The notes: generated by a model from the letters alone, not told the origin. Positions 48,589 through 57,512 are shown, numbered from the stretch's first letter. The stretch: DNA of 64,000 nt from Variovorax sp. S12S4 (GCF_023195515.1 NZ_JALPKR020000002.1:4937001-5001000); one strand, 5' to 3'. Numbers and translations: made by a program.

Positions 48589-49451
48589 CCTCCACCGTCC
48601 CGCCCTCGCCGCTGCCGGCCTCCCCGCCCTCCCCGTTGAGCAACACGGAGATCGAGCTGAGGCTGCTGATGGAGGCCATCTACCTCAAGTACAGCTACGA
48701 CTTCCGCAACTACACCGTGGCGTCGCAAAAGCGGCGCGTGCTGCATGCGCTCGCGCAGCTCGGGCTGCCGAGCATTTCGGCGCTGCAGGAAAAAGTGCTG
48801 CGCGACCCGGCGCTGTTCGGCCGGCTGCTGCAGTACCTGACGATTCCCGTGAGCGAGATGTTCCGCGACCCCGCCTACTTTCTTGCGCTGCGCCAGCATG
48901 TGGTGCCCATCCTGCACACCTATCCCTCGGTGAAGGTGTGGGTGGCAGGCTGCAGCACCGGCGAAGAAGTGTTTTCGCTCGCCATCTTGCTGCGCGAAGA
49001 AGGCCTGCTCGCGCGCACGCAGATCTACGCGACCGACATCAACCCCGCTTCGCTCGAAAAGGCGCGGCAGGGCATCTTTCCGATCGAGGCGGTTCGCGGG
49101 TACACGGCCAACTACCAGCGCGCGGGCGGGCGGAGTTCTTTCTCCGACTACTACACGGCCGCCTACGAGGCTGCCCGCTTCGACCCATCGCTGTGCGCCG
49201 ACGTCATCTTTGCCGATCACAGCCTGGCCACCGACAGCGTGTTTGCCGAGACGCAGCTGGTGTCTTGCCGCAACGTGCTCATCTATTTCAACCGCGAGCT
49301 GCAAGACCGCGCGCTGGGCCTCTTTCATGAGTCGCTCTGCCACCGCGGCTTTCTCGGGCTGGGCTCCAAGGAGAGCATCGACTTTTCGAGTTATTCGCAG
49401 CGTTTCGATGCTCATTCGAAGCCGGAGCGCATCTACCGCAAGGCCACATGA
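48585..49451 (+). CDS. CheR-type protein-glutamate methyltransferase
   Basis: This 288-residue SAM-dependent methyltransferase is of the CheR family. An N-terminal helical part (YLKYSYDFRNYTVASQKRRVLHAL) is followed by the SAM site WVAGCSTGEEVFSLAILL, ATDINPASLEKA and SCRNVLIYFN. The Pro-rich first ~25 residues are unusual. The GTG start overlaps the kinase stop. No chemoreceptor is nearby, so it probably belongs to a CheR/CheB-kinase signalling system rather than flagellar chemotaxis. Confidence 0.9.
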
Positions 49452-50053
49452 AGCTGACCGCACCCCCAACCCCGGGCCGGCGTGTCGAGGCCGTGGTGCT
49501 CGGCGCATCCGCCGGCGGCATCGAGGCGTTGTTCACGCTGCTGAATGGGCTTCCGGCATCGTGGAAGCTCCCGGTCGTGATCGTGTTGCACGTGCCCGAA
49601 AACCACGAAAGCCACCTGGCGCAGATCTTTGCCGATCGCCTGCACCTGCCCGTGCACGAGGCGGCGGACAAGATGCCGCTCGCGGCCGGCAATGTGTATT
49701 TCGCACCGCCGGGCTATCACCTGTCGATCGAGCGCGATCGGCGCTTTTCGCTCAGCTGCGAGCCGCCGGTGCATTTTTCGCGACCCTCGATCGACGTGCT
49801 GATGAGTTCCGCCGCCGACGCCTACGGCCCCGCGCTCGCCGGCATGCTGCTGACCGGCGCAAACGAAGACGGCGCCGAGGGCCTCCAGCGTATTCACCAG
49901 GCCGGCGGCATCACCGCCGTTCAGGACCCCAACGAAGCCCAGATTTCCATCATGCCCCAAGCGGCCATCGCCTTGCATTTTCCCGATCACGTGCTGCCCC
50001 TGCGCGAGCTCCGCGCATTGCTCTTGCAACTGGAGTCCACCCATGCCCATTGA
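49448..50053 (+). CDS. CheB-type methylesterase, stand-alone catalytic domain
   Basis: This 201-residue protein contains only the methylesterase domain, with no receiver. The catalytic Ser (GASAGGIEA), His (VLHVPEN) and Asp (LTGANEDGAEG) are all present. Without the receiver its activity cannot be controlled by its own phosphorylation. It overlaps cheR by 4 bases and the next kinase gene by 11 bases. Confidence 0.9.
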   Translation: MKLTAPPTPGRRVEAVVLGASAGGIEALFTLLNGLPASWKLPVVIVLHVPENHESHLAQIFADRLHLPVHEAADKMPLAAGNVYFAPPGYHLSIERDRRFSLSCEPPVHFSRPSIDVLMSSAADAYGPALAGMLLTGANEDGAEGLQRIHQAGGITAVQDPNEAQISIMPQAAIALHFPDHVLPLRELRALLLQLESTHAH

Positions 50054-51263
50054 CGTCGAAAGCAAGCTGCTGATCGTCGATGACCTGCCGGAAAACCTTC
50101 TTGCGCTCGAAGCCCTGATTCGCGGCCCCGGGCGCGCGGTGTACCGCGCGACCTCGGCCGAGCAGGCGCTTGCGCTGCTGCTCGACCACGAGTTTGCGCT
50201 GGCCATTCTCGATGTGCAGATGCCCGGCATGAACGGCTTCGAACTGGCCGAGCTCATGCGCGGCACCGAGCGCACGCGGCACATTCCCATCATCTTCGTG
50301 AGCGCGGCGGGCCGCGAACTCAACTACGCCTTCCAGGGCTACGAAAGCGGCGCGGTCGACTTCCTGCACAAGCCGCTCGATCCGCATGCAGTCACGAGCA
50401 AGGTCAACGTGTTCGTCGACCTGCACCGCCACCGCAAGGCGCTGGGCCAGGAGATGGAAAAGCTGGCAGCCGCCAACCACAAGCAGGAACAACTGGTGCA
50501 GCAGCTGCGGCATGCGCAGCGCGAGCTCGAGCGCGCGGTGCAGATGCGCGACGACTTCATGTCGATGGTTTCGCATGAGCTGCGCACGCCGCTGAACACG
50601 CTCTATCTCGAAACGCAGCTGCGGCAGCTGCATGTGGCCAAGGGCAACCTGGAATCCTTTGCCGCGGACCGGCTGCCCGCGATGATCGAACGCGACCAGC
50701 GGCAGATACGCAACATGGTGCGGCTGATCGACGACATGCTCGACGTGACGCGCATGCGGCGCGATGCGCTCTCGATACAACCGAAGCCGGTGGACCTTGC
50801 CGCCCTTGCGCGAACCGTGGTGGAGGGCCTGCGCCAGCAGGCCGAGGCCGCCGGCTCGGAGATCGCGCTCGAGGCGCCGCGCGAACTGCGGGGCGTGTGG
50901 GACGAGTTCCGCATCGAACAGGTGCTGACCAACCTGCTGACCAACGCACTGCGCTACGGCCGCGGCAAGCCGGTCGAAATGGTGCTCGGCCGGGTTGGCG
51001 GCACCGCGCACATCACGGTGCGCGACCAGGGCATCGGCATTGCGCCTGAGGACCAGCAACGCATCTTCGAGCAGTTCGAACGCACGGACGACAGCCGCAA
51101 GCACGCGTCCGGCCTGGGCCTGGGCCTGTACATCACGCGCAAGATCGTGTGCCTGCACAACGGCCGCATCGAGGTGGAGAGCACGCCGGGCGAAGGGGCG
51201 CTGTTCCGGGTCGAACTGCCGCTGGAATCCGTTGCCCGGACTGCGGCGCAAGCGGAAGCGTAG
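50043..51263 (+). CDS. Receiver-histidine kinase (response regulator fused to HisKA/HATPase)
   Basis: This 406-residue soluble kinase starts with a receiver domain (LLIVDDLPENLLALEAL, phospho-acceptor Asp in ILDVQMPGMNG, Lys in FLHKPLDP). A coiled coil and HisKA with SHELRTPLN (near residue 178) follow, then HATPase with GIGIAPEDQ and GLGLGLYI. The receiver-first order suggests it is an intermediate in a phosphorelay, perhaps driven by the hybrid kinase upstream. The overlap with cheB implies coupled translation. Confidence 0.9.
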   Translation: MPIDVESKLLIVDDLPENLLALEALIRGPGRAVYRATSAEQALALLLDHEFALAILDVQMPGMNGFELAELMRGTERTRHIPIIFVSAAGRELNYAFQGYESGAVDFLHKPLDPHAVTSKVNVFVDLHRHRKALGQEMEKLAAANHKQEQLVQQLRHAQRELERAVQMRDDFMSMVSHELRTPLNTLYLETQLRQLHVAKGNLESFAADRLPAMIERDQRQIRNMVRLIDDMLDVTRMRRDALSIQPKPVDLAALARTVVEGLRQQAEAAGSEIALEAPRELRGVWDEFRIEQVLTNLLTNALRYGRGKPVEMVLGRVGGTAHITVRDQGIGIAPEDQQRIFEQFERTDDSRKHASGLGLGLYITRKIVCLHNGRIEVESTPGEGALFRVELPLESVARTAAQAEA

Positions 51264-51339
51264 GCGCCTTCCTACTGCACACCTTGCGTTTGACCGGGAT
51301 ACTGCGTGGTTCGCCTTAGCTGATTGAAAGCGTGCCACC

Positions 51340-51699
51340 GTGAATGTGCTGATCGTCGACGACAACCAGGCCGCCGCAGACCTGCTGCAGGAACTGCTGA
51401 CCTTGCAGGACCATACCGCCCGCTGCACCTACACCGCGCAGCAGGCGATGGATGCGGCCAAGGCCGAGCACTTCGATGCGGCGCTCATCGACCTGACCCT
51501 GCCCGATTTTCCGGGTGCCGAGGTGGCGCGGCGGCTGCGCTCGGAGGCTGCGGAAGGCGCCCCGCGGCTGCTGGTGGCCATTTCGGGCTTTTCAGCGGAA
51601 GACGCGGCCGGAGCCTCGGCGCAGGACCTGTTCGACCACCATCTTCAGAAGCCGATCGACTTCGGCCAGCTCGCCGCGATTCTTTCGGCGCCGCAATGA
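51340..51699 (+). CDS. Single-domain response regulator
   Basis: This 119-residue CheY-like receiver has the acidic pair in LIVDDNQ, phospho-acceptor Asp in LIDLTLPDFPG, Ser in AISGFS and Lys in LQKPIDF. It has no output domain. The start is GTG 51340, 76 bases after the kinase stop. It is the last gene of the signalling cluster and could carry phosphate between the kinases. Confidence 0.87.
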   Translation: MNVLIVDDNQAAADLLQELLTLQDHTARCTYTAQQAMDAAKAEHFDAALIDLTLPDFPGAEVARRLRSEAAEGAPRLLVAISGFSAEDAAGASAQDLFDHHLQKPIDFGQLAAILSAPQ

Positions 51700-51709
51700 G
51701 CTTTCGGCG

Positions 51710-52651
51710 CTAGGCGGCGCGCGACGACAACTGCATTTCCGTACCGGCCGTCTTGAAGGCGATGGTCGGCGCGGTGAAGTCGCTCAGCGATGCGCCCAGG
51801 CCGATCTCTCCGCTGCCATGCAGCACGCATTCTTCGCGGCGCAGCGCAATCTCGTTGCTCGGCCCGCCGTTGCCGTGAAACCGCACCCAGGTGCCGTAGG
51901 TGCTGAGATCGGTCAGCACGCAACTGCCTTGCCGCAGCTCGATGCGCGCATGCAGCCGTGAAACGCGTGGATCGGTGACCACGAATTGCGCGTCATTCAC
52001 ACGGCCCAGGTGAATCGGCAACTCTTCAGTGCGAAACATGGAGCGCACGTCGAGCCACGCGAGCTCGATCTGGCCGAAGGAGGAGTCGGGCAGGCGCATG
52101 GGCATGAGCGCGGCCGGCACGGTCAGGAACGAGGTCACCTCCTCCTGCCAGTCGATACGGTGAACGGCCGACATTTCGCTGCGGCCCCGAATGGTAATGA
52201 GGCCCAGGTCGCGATGCCGCACGCCGACCTCGCGCAACTGCGAAATCACGGCGTCGGTGGCCCAGATCTGCCCGGGCCCCGCCAGGTCGCTGAGCCGGGA
52301 AGCCAGGTTGACCGCATCGCCGAAGCAGTCGCCCTCCACCTCGAGCACTTCGCCGCTTGCCACGCCGATCTGCAGCGCCATGCGCAGCGGCGCCGGCCAG
52401 GCCACCAGGCGCTTCTGGTGGTAGCGCTGCAACTCGATGACCGCATGCGTGGCCGCGGCGGCGTGCGAGAAGATGGCAAAAACGCCGTCGCCCAGCGACT
52501 TGACCACCCTGCCGCCGTGCGCCTGGCAGATGCTGCCAATCCATTGGGTGAGCCGCGTCACCGTTTCGGTGGCGCGCGCGTTTCCCATGGCTTCAAAGAC
52601 CCGGGAGCTCCCGGTCAGGTCAGCGAAAACGACTGTGGAATTGGCATCCAT
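51710..52651 (-). CDS. Class III adenylate/guanylate cyclase with FHA domain
   Basis: This protein has 313 residues. The N-terminal cyclase domain has metal-binding Asp in FADLTGSS and SLGDGVFA, the purine-contact Lys in RVVKSLG, and Asn/Arg of the transition-state site in GDAVNLASRLSD, so it looks active. Residues ~215-300 form an FHA domain (IHLGRVNDAQFVVTDPRVSRLHARIEL, STYGTWVRF) that would bind phosphothreonine proteins. No membrane span is present. It converges with the receiver gene 10 bases away. Confidence 0.88.
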   Translation of the reverse strand: MDANSTVVFADLTGSSRVFEAMGNARATETVTRLTQWIGSICQAHGGRVVKSLGDGVFAIFSHAAAATHAVIELQRYHQKRLVAWPAPLRMALQIGVASGEVLEVEGDCFGDAVNLASRLSDLAGPGQIWATDAVISQLREVGVRHRDLGLITIRGRSEMSAVHRIDWQEEVTSFLTVPAALMPMRLPDSSFGQIELAWLDVRSMFRTEELPIHLGRVNDAQFVVTDPRVSRLHARIELRQGSCVLTDLSTYGTWVRFHGNGGPSNEIALRREECVLHGSGEIGLGASLSDFTAPTIAFKTAGTEMQLSSRAA

Positions 52652-52824
52652 GCTGTTGGGAGAACTCGATGGCAACAGTTGCTGATGCCCACACATTAAC
52701 GGCCAGTTGGCGGATCGACGCTCGGGACGAACCTGTTAACCCCATTTATGCGTTTTGAACTTGTTAGGCCATTCGCTAGATGACATTAATTTTTACAACT
52801 TTCGTAGTCAAACGCCAACGACCA

Positions 52825-52861
52825 CTTCAATTGAAGCGTAAAGTTTGTTGTTTACAAACAA
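52825..52861. promoter_or_regulatory. Two palindromes in AT-rich intergenic region
   Basis: CTTCAATTGAAG (52825-52836) is a perfect palindrome. TTGTTT-AC-AAACAA (52848-52861) is an inverted repeat with 6-base arms. Both lie in the AT-rich 297-base gap between the divergent cyclase and small-protein genes, 88-124 bases before the ATG at 52949, where operators would be expected. No known regulator motif is recognised. Confidence 0.4.
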
Positions 52862-52948
52862 GAAACACTGTTTCAGAACTTGTTAATCGCCCGACTGAGG
52901 CTTAAGGTAGCAACCGTCCTTGCTTCCGGCAATACGCTTTTAGTCCTC

Positions 52949-53287
52949 ATGCTGACTTTTCGTCGCTTTTTTCGCTTCTTCGGAATTCCCGGTTTCGGGT
53001 CTCCCCGGATGGGAGAAAACCAGTTGGGAAGAATTCGTTCGGCCATGCTTTCGGTGCTGCAGGCGCACGGCGGCCATTCGGTACAGCGCGTTGCGCAGCG
53101 CGTGCGGTTTGCGACCGATGTGGAGTCGCTCTGGTATTTGCGCCAGGACGTGATGGTGGCGCTCAGCGCCATCGATGGCGAAGCGGCAGCCCGCCGCCAG
53201 ATGAAGGCCATCAACAGCATGTTCGAGGGCGGCCTGCCGGGCTCGATGGGCCCGCGCGTGCACCAGCGCTTTACGCAGCACCAATAG
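52949..53287 (+). CDS. Hypothetical protein
   Basis: This 112-residue basic protein has an aromatic-rich start (MLTFRRFFRFFGIPGFG) and a helical remainder (IRSAMLSVLQAHGGHS, VESLWYLRQDVMVALSAIDGEAAARRQM). No signal peptide or clear membrane span is present. I recognise no function. The ATG at 52949 is preferred over an upstream one at 52880 because the region between looks like promoter sequence. Confidence 0.65.
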   Translation: MLTFRRFFRFFGIPGFGSPRMGENQLGRIRSAMLSVLQAHGGHSVQRVAQRVRFATDVESLWYLRQDVMVALSAIDGEAAARRQMKAINSMFEGGLPGSMGPRVHQRFTQHQ

Positions 53288-53306
53288 CGGCGCCGGCACC
53301 GGGCGG

Positions 53307-54269
53307 TCAATGCGCGTGGTCGTGCGCGTGATGCGCATCGTGGCCATGCGCGTGCCTGTGCCCCCAGACCATGAACACATCCCGCCCCTCGGCGGCAAGT
53401 TCCACCTTGGCCCCCACGGGCAGCAGCACCTTGGTTTGCACGTGTCCGAAGGGCAGCCCCGTGAGCACCGGCACCTTGAGCGCCGCGCGCAGCCGGTCGA
53501 CCACTGAATCGAAGCCGAACCCGCGGTCATAGCCCGGCACCTTGCGCATGCCGGTGAACTGCCCGAACACGATGGCGCGCTGCCTTGCCAGCACGCCGGC
53601 CATGCGCAGCTGGTCGAGCATGCGCTCGATGCGGTACGGGTGCTCGTTGGTGTCTTCGATGAAGAGCACGCCTTTATCCACCTGCGGGAAATAAGGCGTT
53701 CCGAGCAGGCTGATGAGCACGCAAAGGTTGCCGCCCCACAGGGTGGCGTCGTGCACGGGCTTGATCTTCAGCCCGGCGTCGCGCACGGGCATGCGCCAGC
53801 CGGTGCCTTCGCCCTGCCCGCCCACCAGGTCGTCGAAGCAGGCTTCCATGATGTCGTCGGCGCCGCCCTCGGCACCGAAGTCTTCGCCCACCGCAGGGCC
53901 GGCCCAGGTGACGGCGCCGGTCTTGACGTACAGCGCGTTCTGCAGGGCCGTGAAGTCGCTCAGGCCCACGAATTCGGTTCCGCGCTGGATCGCCTTGGCC
54001 ACGGCCTTGTAGGGAATGGCGTCGAGGATGCGCGTAAGGCCGTAGCCGCCGCGCGCAATCAAGGCAATGTCGGCCCCGCTGGCGGCAGCGCGGCTGATCG
54101 ATGCGAGCCGTGTCGCGTCGTCGCCCGCAAAGCGCTGGTGCACTGCAAGCGCGGCCTCGTCGACTTCGACTTCATAGCCCAGTGCCTTGAGTCTTGCCAC
54201 GCCGCGCCGGAACGCGGCCTTGTCGCGAATCGCGCTGGAGGGGGAATAGATGTAGATGTGTTTGGTCAC
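53307..54269 (-). CDS. ldcA: LD-carboxypeptidase with His-rich tail
   Basis: This 320-residue S66-family peptidase cuts the terminal D-Ala from murein tetrapeptides during recycling. Expected elements are IYIYSPSSAI at the N-terminus, RGGYGLTRIL, the Ser nucleophile in GLSDFTAL, Glu in LFIEDTNEHP and His in LPFGHVQTK. No signal peptide is seen, which fits a cytoplasmic enzyme. The last ~17 residues are an unusual alternating His/Asp/Ala tail that could bind metal. The start is GTG 54269, overlapping the upstream TadA-fusion stop. Confidence 0.88.
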   Translation of the reverse strand: MTKHIYIYSPSSAIRDKAAFRRGVARLKALGYEVEVDEAALAVHQRFAGDDATRLASISRAAASGADIALIARGGYGLTRILDAIPYKAVAKAIQRGTEFVGLSDFTALQNALYVKTGAVTWAGPAVGEDFGAEGGADDIMEACFDDLVGGQGEGTGWRMPVRDAGLKIKPVHDATLWGGNLCVLISLLGTPYFPQVDKGVLFIEDTNEHPYRIERMLDQLRMAGVLARQRAIVFGQFTGMRKVPGYDRGFGFDSVVDRLRAALKVPVLTGLPFGHVQTKVLLPVGAKVELAAEGRDVFMVWGHRHAHGHDAHHAHDHAH

Positions 54270-55390
54270 GCCGCCGAGTATCCCATTGCGTTGCGGGCCT
54301 GCTGTACCAGCGATGCAGCCTGCTCGGCGCTCGGACCCGATGACGAAGCAATGGGCCCGAGCGCACGCAGCGCGGCCTGGTAGCCACGGTCCGGGAACGG
54401 CGCGCGCCATGCATCGCCCACCGGCTCGCCGGCATCGGGTGCAAGGAGCACGGCCGTGAACCGCTCGGGTCTGGCAGTCTGCAGCAACGCCGCGAGCCCG
54501 GTGCCTGCGGCGCTGTGCACCAGCACCATCGGCCCGGCCGGCATGCGGTCGAGCCACTCACTCAGCACCTGGCAGTGCCATTCGGGCGTGTGTACCGCTT
54601 CGCGCTTGGGCTTGTCGCTTTTGCCGAAGCCGATGAGGTCCGGCACCAGCGTGCGCAGCCCCGGCGCGCCCACGAGATGGCGAAAGAAGTAGCCCCATTC
54701 GCCGGGGCCATGGAGGCACAGGCAACAGGCTGTCTGCGCGGCGCTCGGGCCTTCGCCTTCGCTTTCGTCTATGTAGTGCATGCGCCAGCCTTGCAGGCTG
54801 GGTAGGTCCTGGACGTAGCGCGGCTCGAAGGCGTAGCCCTCCAGCGCATCGAAGCGCTCGGCCGGCGTGCGCAGTGCGTCATCGCGCAAGGGCTCGGCCT
54901 GCTCGCGCGCCGCATCGCGCCGCTCCTTGAAGAATTGCTGGAGCACGGCGCTGCATTCGGCTGCCAGCACCCCGCCCTGCACCTGCGTGCGATGGTTCAG
55001 CCGGGGTTCCGCAAAAAGATCGACCACCGAACCGGCCGCGCCTGTCTTGGGATCGGCCGCGCCGAACACCACGCGCGCGAGCCGCGCATGCAGCATGGCG
55101 CCCGCGCACATGGCACACGGCTCGAGCGTGACGAAGAGTTCGCAGCCGTCCAGCCGGTAGTTGCCAAGCGCAGCGGCCGCGGCGCGCAGCGCGTTGATCT
55201 CGGCATGTGCGCTCGGGTCATGCTGCGCCACCGGCGTGTTTCGGCCTGTGGCGATGACCTGGCCGTTCTTCACCAGCACCGCACCCACGGGCACCTCGCC
55301 GGCTTCGGCGGCCCGGCGCGCCTCGTCCAGCGCCAGCGCCATCCAGTGCGCGTCGCCGGTCTGCGAAGGCTGTAGGGGCTCAGTTGTCAT
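54266..55390 (-). CDS. tadA: tRNA adenosine(34) deaminase fused to cut-down alpha/beta hydrolase domain
   Basis: This protein has 374 residues. Residues ~15-165 are TadA, which makes inosine at the wobble position, with zinc/catalytic motifs HAEINAL and PCAMCAGAM. Residues ~195-374 resemble a haloalkane-dehalogenase-type hydrolase (LHGPGEWGYFFRHL, PDLIGFGKSDKP, LVHSAAGTG, APFPDRGYQAALRA), but most of the cap and the acid/His end of the triad are missing. The second domain is therefore probably not a working hydrolase. The frame is continuous. The ATG at 55390 overlaps the upstream small gene by 11 bases. Confidence 0.88.
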   Translation of the reverse strand: MTTEPLQPSQTGDAHWMALALDEARRAAEAGEVPVGAVLVKNGQVIATGRNTPVAQHDPSAHAEINALRAAAAALGNYRLDGCELFVTLEPCAMCAGAMLHARLARVVFGAADPKTGAAGSVVDLFAEPRLNHRTQVQGGVLAAECSAVLQQFFKERRDAAREQAEPLRDDALRTPAERFDALEGYAFEPRYVQDLPSLQGWRMHYIDESEGEGPSAAQTACCLCLHGPGEWGYFFRHLVGAPGLRTLVPDLIGFGKSDKPKREAVHTPEWHCQVLSEWLDRMPAGPMVLVHSAAGTGLAALLQTARPERFTAVLLAPDAGEPVGDAWRAPFPDRGYQAALRALGPIASSSGPSAEQAASLVQQARNAMGYSAA

Positions 55391-55616
55391 CCGGCATCTT
55401 GCGCGCTTGGGCAGCGGCGTCGAGCGCCTGGTTGACCTGGGTCTGAACCTGCTGCACTTGCGCCCGCGCATTGGCCGGCGCCTCGCCTGGCGCGGGTGAT
55501 TCAGCGCCGGGCACCACCGACAACGCCGGGGCTGCAGTGGTGGCCAATTGCTTCTTCGCAAGCAGCCCGACGATCACCAGTGCCAGCACCAGGCCGAGCA
55601 ATCCGAACATGCGCAT
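55380..55616 (-). CDS. Small single-span membrane protein
   Basis: This 78-residue protein has one N-terminal membrane helix (FGLLGLVLALVIVGLLA), a Pro/Ala-rich linker, and a C-terminal Gln/Ala-rich helix (ARAQVQQVQTQVNQALDAAAQARKM) that may form a coiled coil. It lies between paiB and tadA on the same strand and overlaps tadA. The function is unknown. Confidence 0.7.
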   Translation of the reverse strand: MRMFGLLGLVLALVIVGLLAKKQLATTAAPALSVVPGAESPAPGEAPANARAQVQQVQTQVNQALDAAAQARKMPDDN

Positions 55617-55617
55617 C

Positions 55618-56262
55618 TCAGCTTCCTTGTGCCACCGGGGCTTCGCCCGTCATGCCAAGGCGCTCCATCCACACCGCGAGCGCCTTCTCGTCCGGCGTGC
55701 CGGCGCTGTAGACGGCGCGCATGGCGCCATGCGATTCGCGGCGGTGCTGGTTGAGCTTGAGCTTGCACTGCAGCGAGGTCACGCGCATTTCGAAGCCGAC
55801 AATGCCGGCCAGCATCTTGAGTTGGAACTCCTCGCCCAAATCGCGCCACTGCTGCGCATAGGCGGGCTCATGGTCGCCAATGAGCTTCTTGAGCAGCGCA
55901 TCCTTGTCGCCGGGCTCTTCGATCAGCCGGGCCTCGACGGTGCAATGCACCGCAAGATAGTTCCAGGTGGGCACCCGCGCCAGGTCGGGGTAGACCGAAG
56001 GCGACAGGTACGAATGCGGCCCCATGAAAGTGACGACCGCCTGCGGCCGCGCCTGCAGGTAGCGCCAGTGCGGGTTGGGCTTGGCGCAGTGCCCCAGCAG
56101 CACGAGCTGGTCGCCTTCGCGCTGTTCGGCCACGATGGGCAGGTGCGTGACGAACGGCAGCCCCTCGTCGTCATTGGAGATCAGGCTGGCGAACGGGTGT
56201 GCACGCATCAGCTCCAGCGCAATGGCCGGATCCTTGGCGTTGAACTGCGGGGGCATGTACAT
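55618..56262 (-). CDS. PaiB family FMN-binding protein
   Basis: This 214-residue protein of the PaiB/FMN-binding split-barrel family has MYMPPQFN at the N-terminus, LPIVAEQREGDQLVLLGHCAKPNPHW, and a VPTWNYLAVH motif; KLNQHRR near the end is also typical. Family members are described as negative transcriptional regulators in Bacillus, but the fold is that of flavin enzymes. It ends 1 base before the start of the small membrane-protein gene. Confidence 0.88.
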   Translation of the reverse strand: MYMPPQFNAKDPAIALELMRAHPFASLISNDDEGLPFVTHLPIVAEQREGDQLVLLGHCAKPNPHWRYLQARPQAVVTFMGPHSYLSPSVYPDLARVPTWNYLAVHCTVEARLIEEPGDKDALLKKLIGDHEPAYAQQWRDLGEEFQLKMLAGIVGFEMRVTSLQCKLKLNQHRRESHGAMRAVYSAGTPDEKALAVWMERLGMTGEAPVAQGS

Positions 56263-56307
56263 GGGGCGGTTTCCTCGTGGAGAGGCCCGATTGTCCCCCG
56301 AGCCGCC

Positions 56308-57009
56308 CTATCTTGAGCGCGGTGCCTCCAGCAGCTTCACCATCGCGGTGTAGCCGCGGGCCTTGGCAAGCTGCAGCGGCGTGTTGCCCTGGCGGTCGGC
56401 CAGCTGCAGGTTCGCACCGGCATCGACCAGCGCCGAGAGCGTGCGCTGGTGACGCAAACCGCCGTCGCCGAGCACGACGGCTTCGATTGCCGCCGTCCAG
56501 TGCAGGTTGTTGACATGGTCCAGCGGCGCGCCGGCTGCAATCAGTTGTCGCACCACTTCGTCGTGGCCCAGGTGCGCCGCCGCGATGAGCGCGGTGCCGT
56601 CATAGCGGCTCGTCACCTGCTTTGCACTGGCGCCAAGCGACAGCAGCAGCGCCAGCGTCTGGACGTCATCGGCCACCGATGCGATGGTGACCGCGTCGTA
56701 GCGATCGTCTTCAAGCGCATCGAGTTTCGCGCCGGCCTTCGCGAGCAGCTTCACCGCTTCGCGCTGCCGCGCATGGGCGGCTACGTGCAAGGGCGTGCGG
56801 CCCCGCGCATCGCGTGCGTCCAGGTTGGCGCCGGAGGCAATCAGGCTCTTGAGTTTTGGCAGGTCGCCATGCCAGGCGGCCCGGTGCAGCCCTTCATAGG
56901 CCAGCACCTCGGCCGCTTGCGGCTGCACCTGGGCCTGCGCGCCAAGCACCGCGCCCATGCCGAGCGCGACCGCCAGAGCCCCGGACCAGATGCCGCGCTT
57001 CATCATCAT
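56308..57009 (-). CDS. Secreted ankyrin-repeat protein
   Basis: This 233-residue protein has a Sec signal peptide (cut after GAQA near residue 26) and about five ankyrin repeats (GLHRAAWHGDLPKLKSLIASG, TPLHVAAHARQREAVKLLAKAG, TALIAAAHLGHDEVVRQLIAAG, TPLQLAKARGYTAMVKLLEA). Periplasmic ankyrin proteins such as AnkB protect or anchor other envelope enzymes. Its first ATG overlaps the stop of the HbpS-like gene, so the two are co-expressed. Three consecutive ATG codons begin the gene. Confidence 0.85.
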   Translation of the reverse strand: MMMKRGIWSGALAVALGMGAVLGAQAQVQPQAAEVLAYEGLHRAAWHGDLPKLKSLIASGANLDARDARGRTPLHVAAHARQREAVKLLAKAGAKLDALEDDRYDAVTIASVADDVQTLALLLSLGASAKQVTSRYDGTALIAAAHLGHDEVVRQLIAAGAPLDHVNNLHWTAAIEAVVLGDGGLRHQRTLSALVDAGANLQLADRQGNTPLQLAKARGYTAMVKLLEAPRSR

Positions 57010-57512
57010 CAACCCAGCAGGCCCTTGACCTTGTCCAGCGCGGCATTGGCGCACTGCTCGTCCAGATGGCCGCCAGGCGCACCGCCTACGCCCACGGCGC
57101 CGATCACTTCGTTGCCCGACTTCACCGGCACGCCGCCGCCCAGCAGCAGCACGCCCGGCAGGTAGACCAGGTTGGCGCCAGCCGGGTTCTTCTGCGAGCC
57201 CTCCATCATGGCCTGCGTTGCGTTCTTGGCCGATGCCGAGGTCCAGGCCTTGCGCTCGCTCGAAGCCAGCGTGTGCGGACCGGCGTTGTCGGCGCGCTGC
57301 ACGGCACGCACGGTGCCGGCGCGATCGACCACGGTGGCTGCCACGTTGTAGCCATTGGCGGCGCAGGCAGCCACGGCTTCGGCCGCGATCTGGTTGGCCA
57401 GCGCGAGCGAGATGTTCTTTTCGGTGCGCACCGCGGGCGCGGTGGTCTGGGCCTGTACGGCGGATGCGGCAAGCAGGATGGCGAGGCCGCCAAGGCGAAG
57501 GGTGGAACGCAT
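57009..57512 (-). CDS. GlcG/HbpS family secreted heme-binding protein
   Basis: This 167-residue exported protein has a signal peptide with cleavage after AVQA (~22) and one GlcG/HbpS domain (ISLALANQIAAEAVAACAANGYNVAATVVDRAG, VYLPGVLLLGGGVPVK, GAVGVGGAPGG). In Streptomyces, HbpS binds heme and modulates the SenS/SenR two-component system. Here a sensor kinase and regulator lie directly upstream on the same strand, 136 bases away, and an ankyrin protein overlaps downstream. Heme binding is inferred from the family. Confidence 0.85.
   Translation of the reverse strand: MRSTLRLGGLAILLAASAVQAQTTAPAVRTEKNISLALANQIAAEAVAACAANGYNVAATVVDRAGTVRAVQRADNAGPHTLASSERKAWTSASAKNATQAMMEGSQKNPAGANLVYLPGVLLLGGGVPVKSGNEVIGAVGVGGAPGGHLDEQCANAALDKVKGLLG

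Noticed and set aside
54266..55390. TadA fusion as an artefact of a lost stop or frameshift.
   Set aside because: The linker and second domain are in one frame with sensible sequence and no homopolymer at the junction, so an in-frame fusion is the simpler reading.
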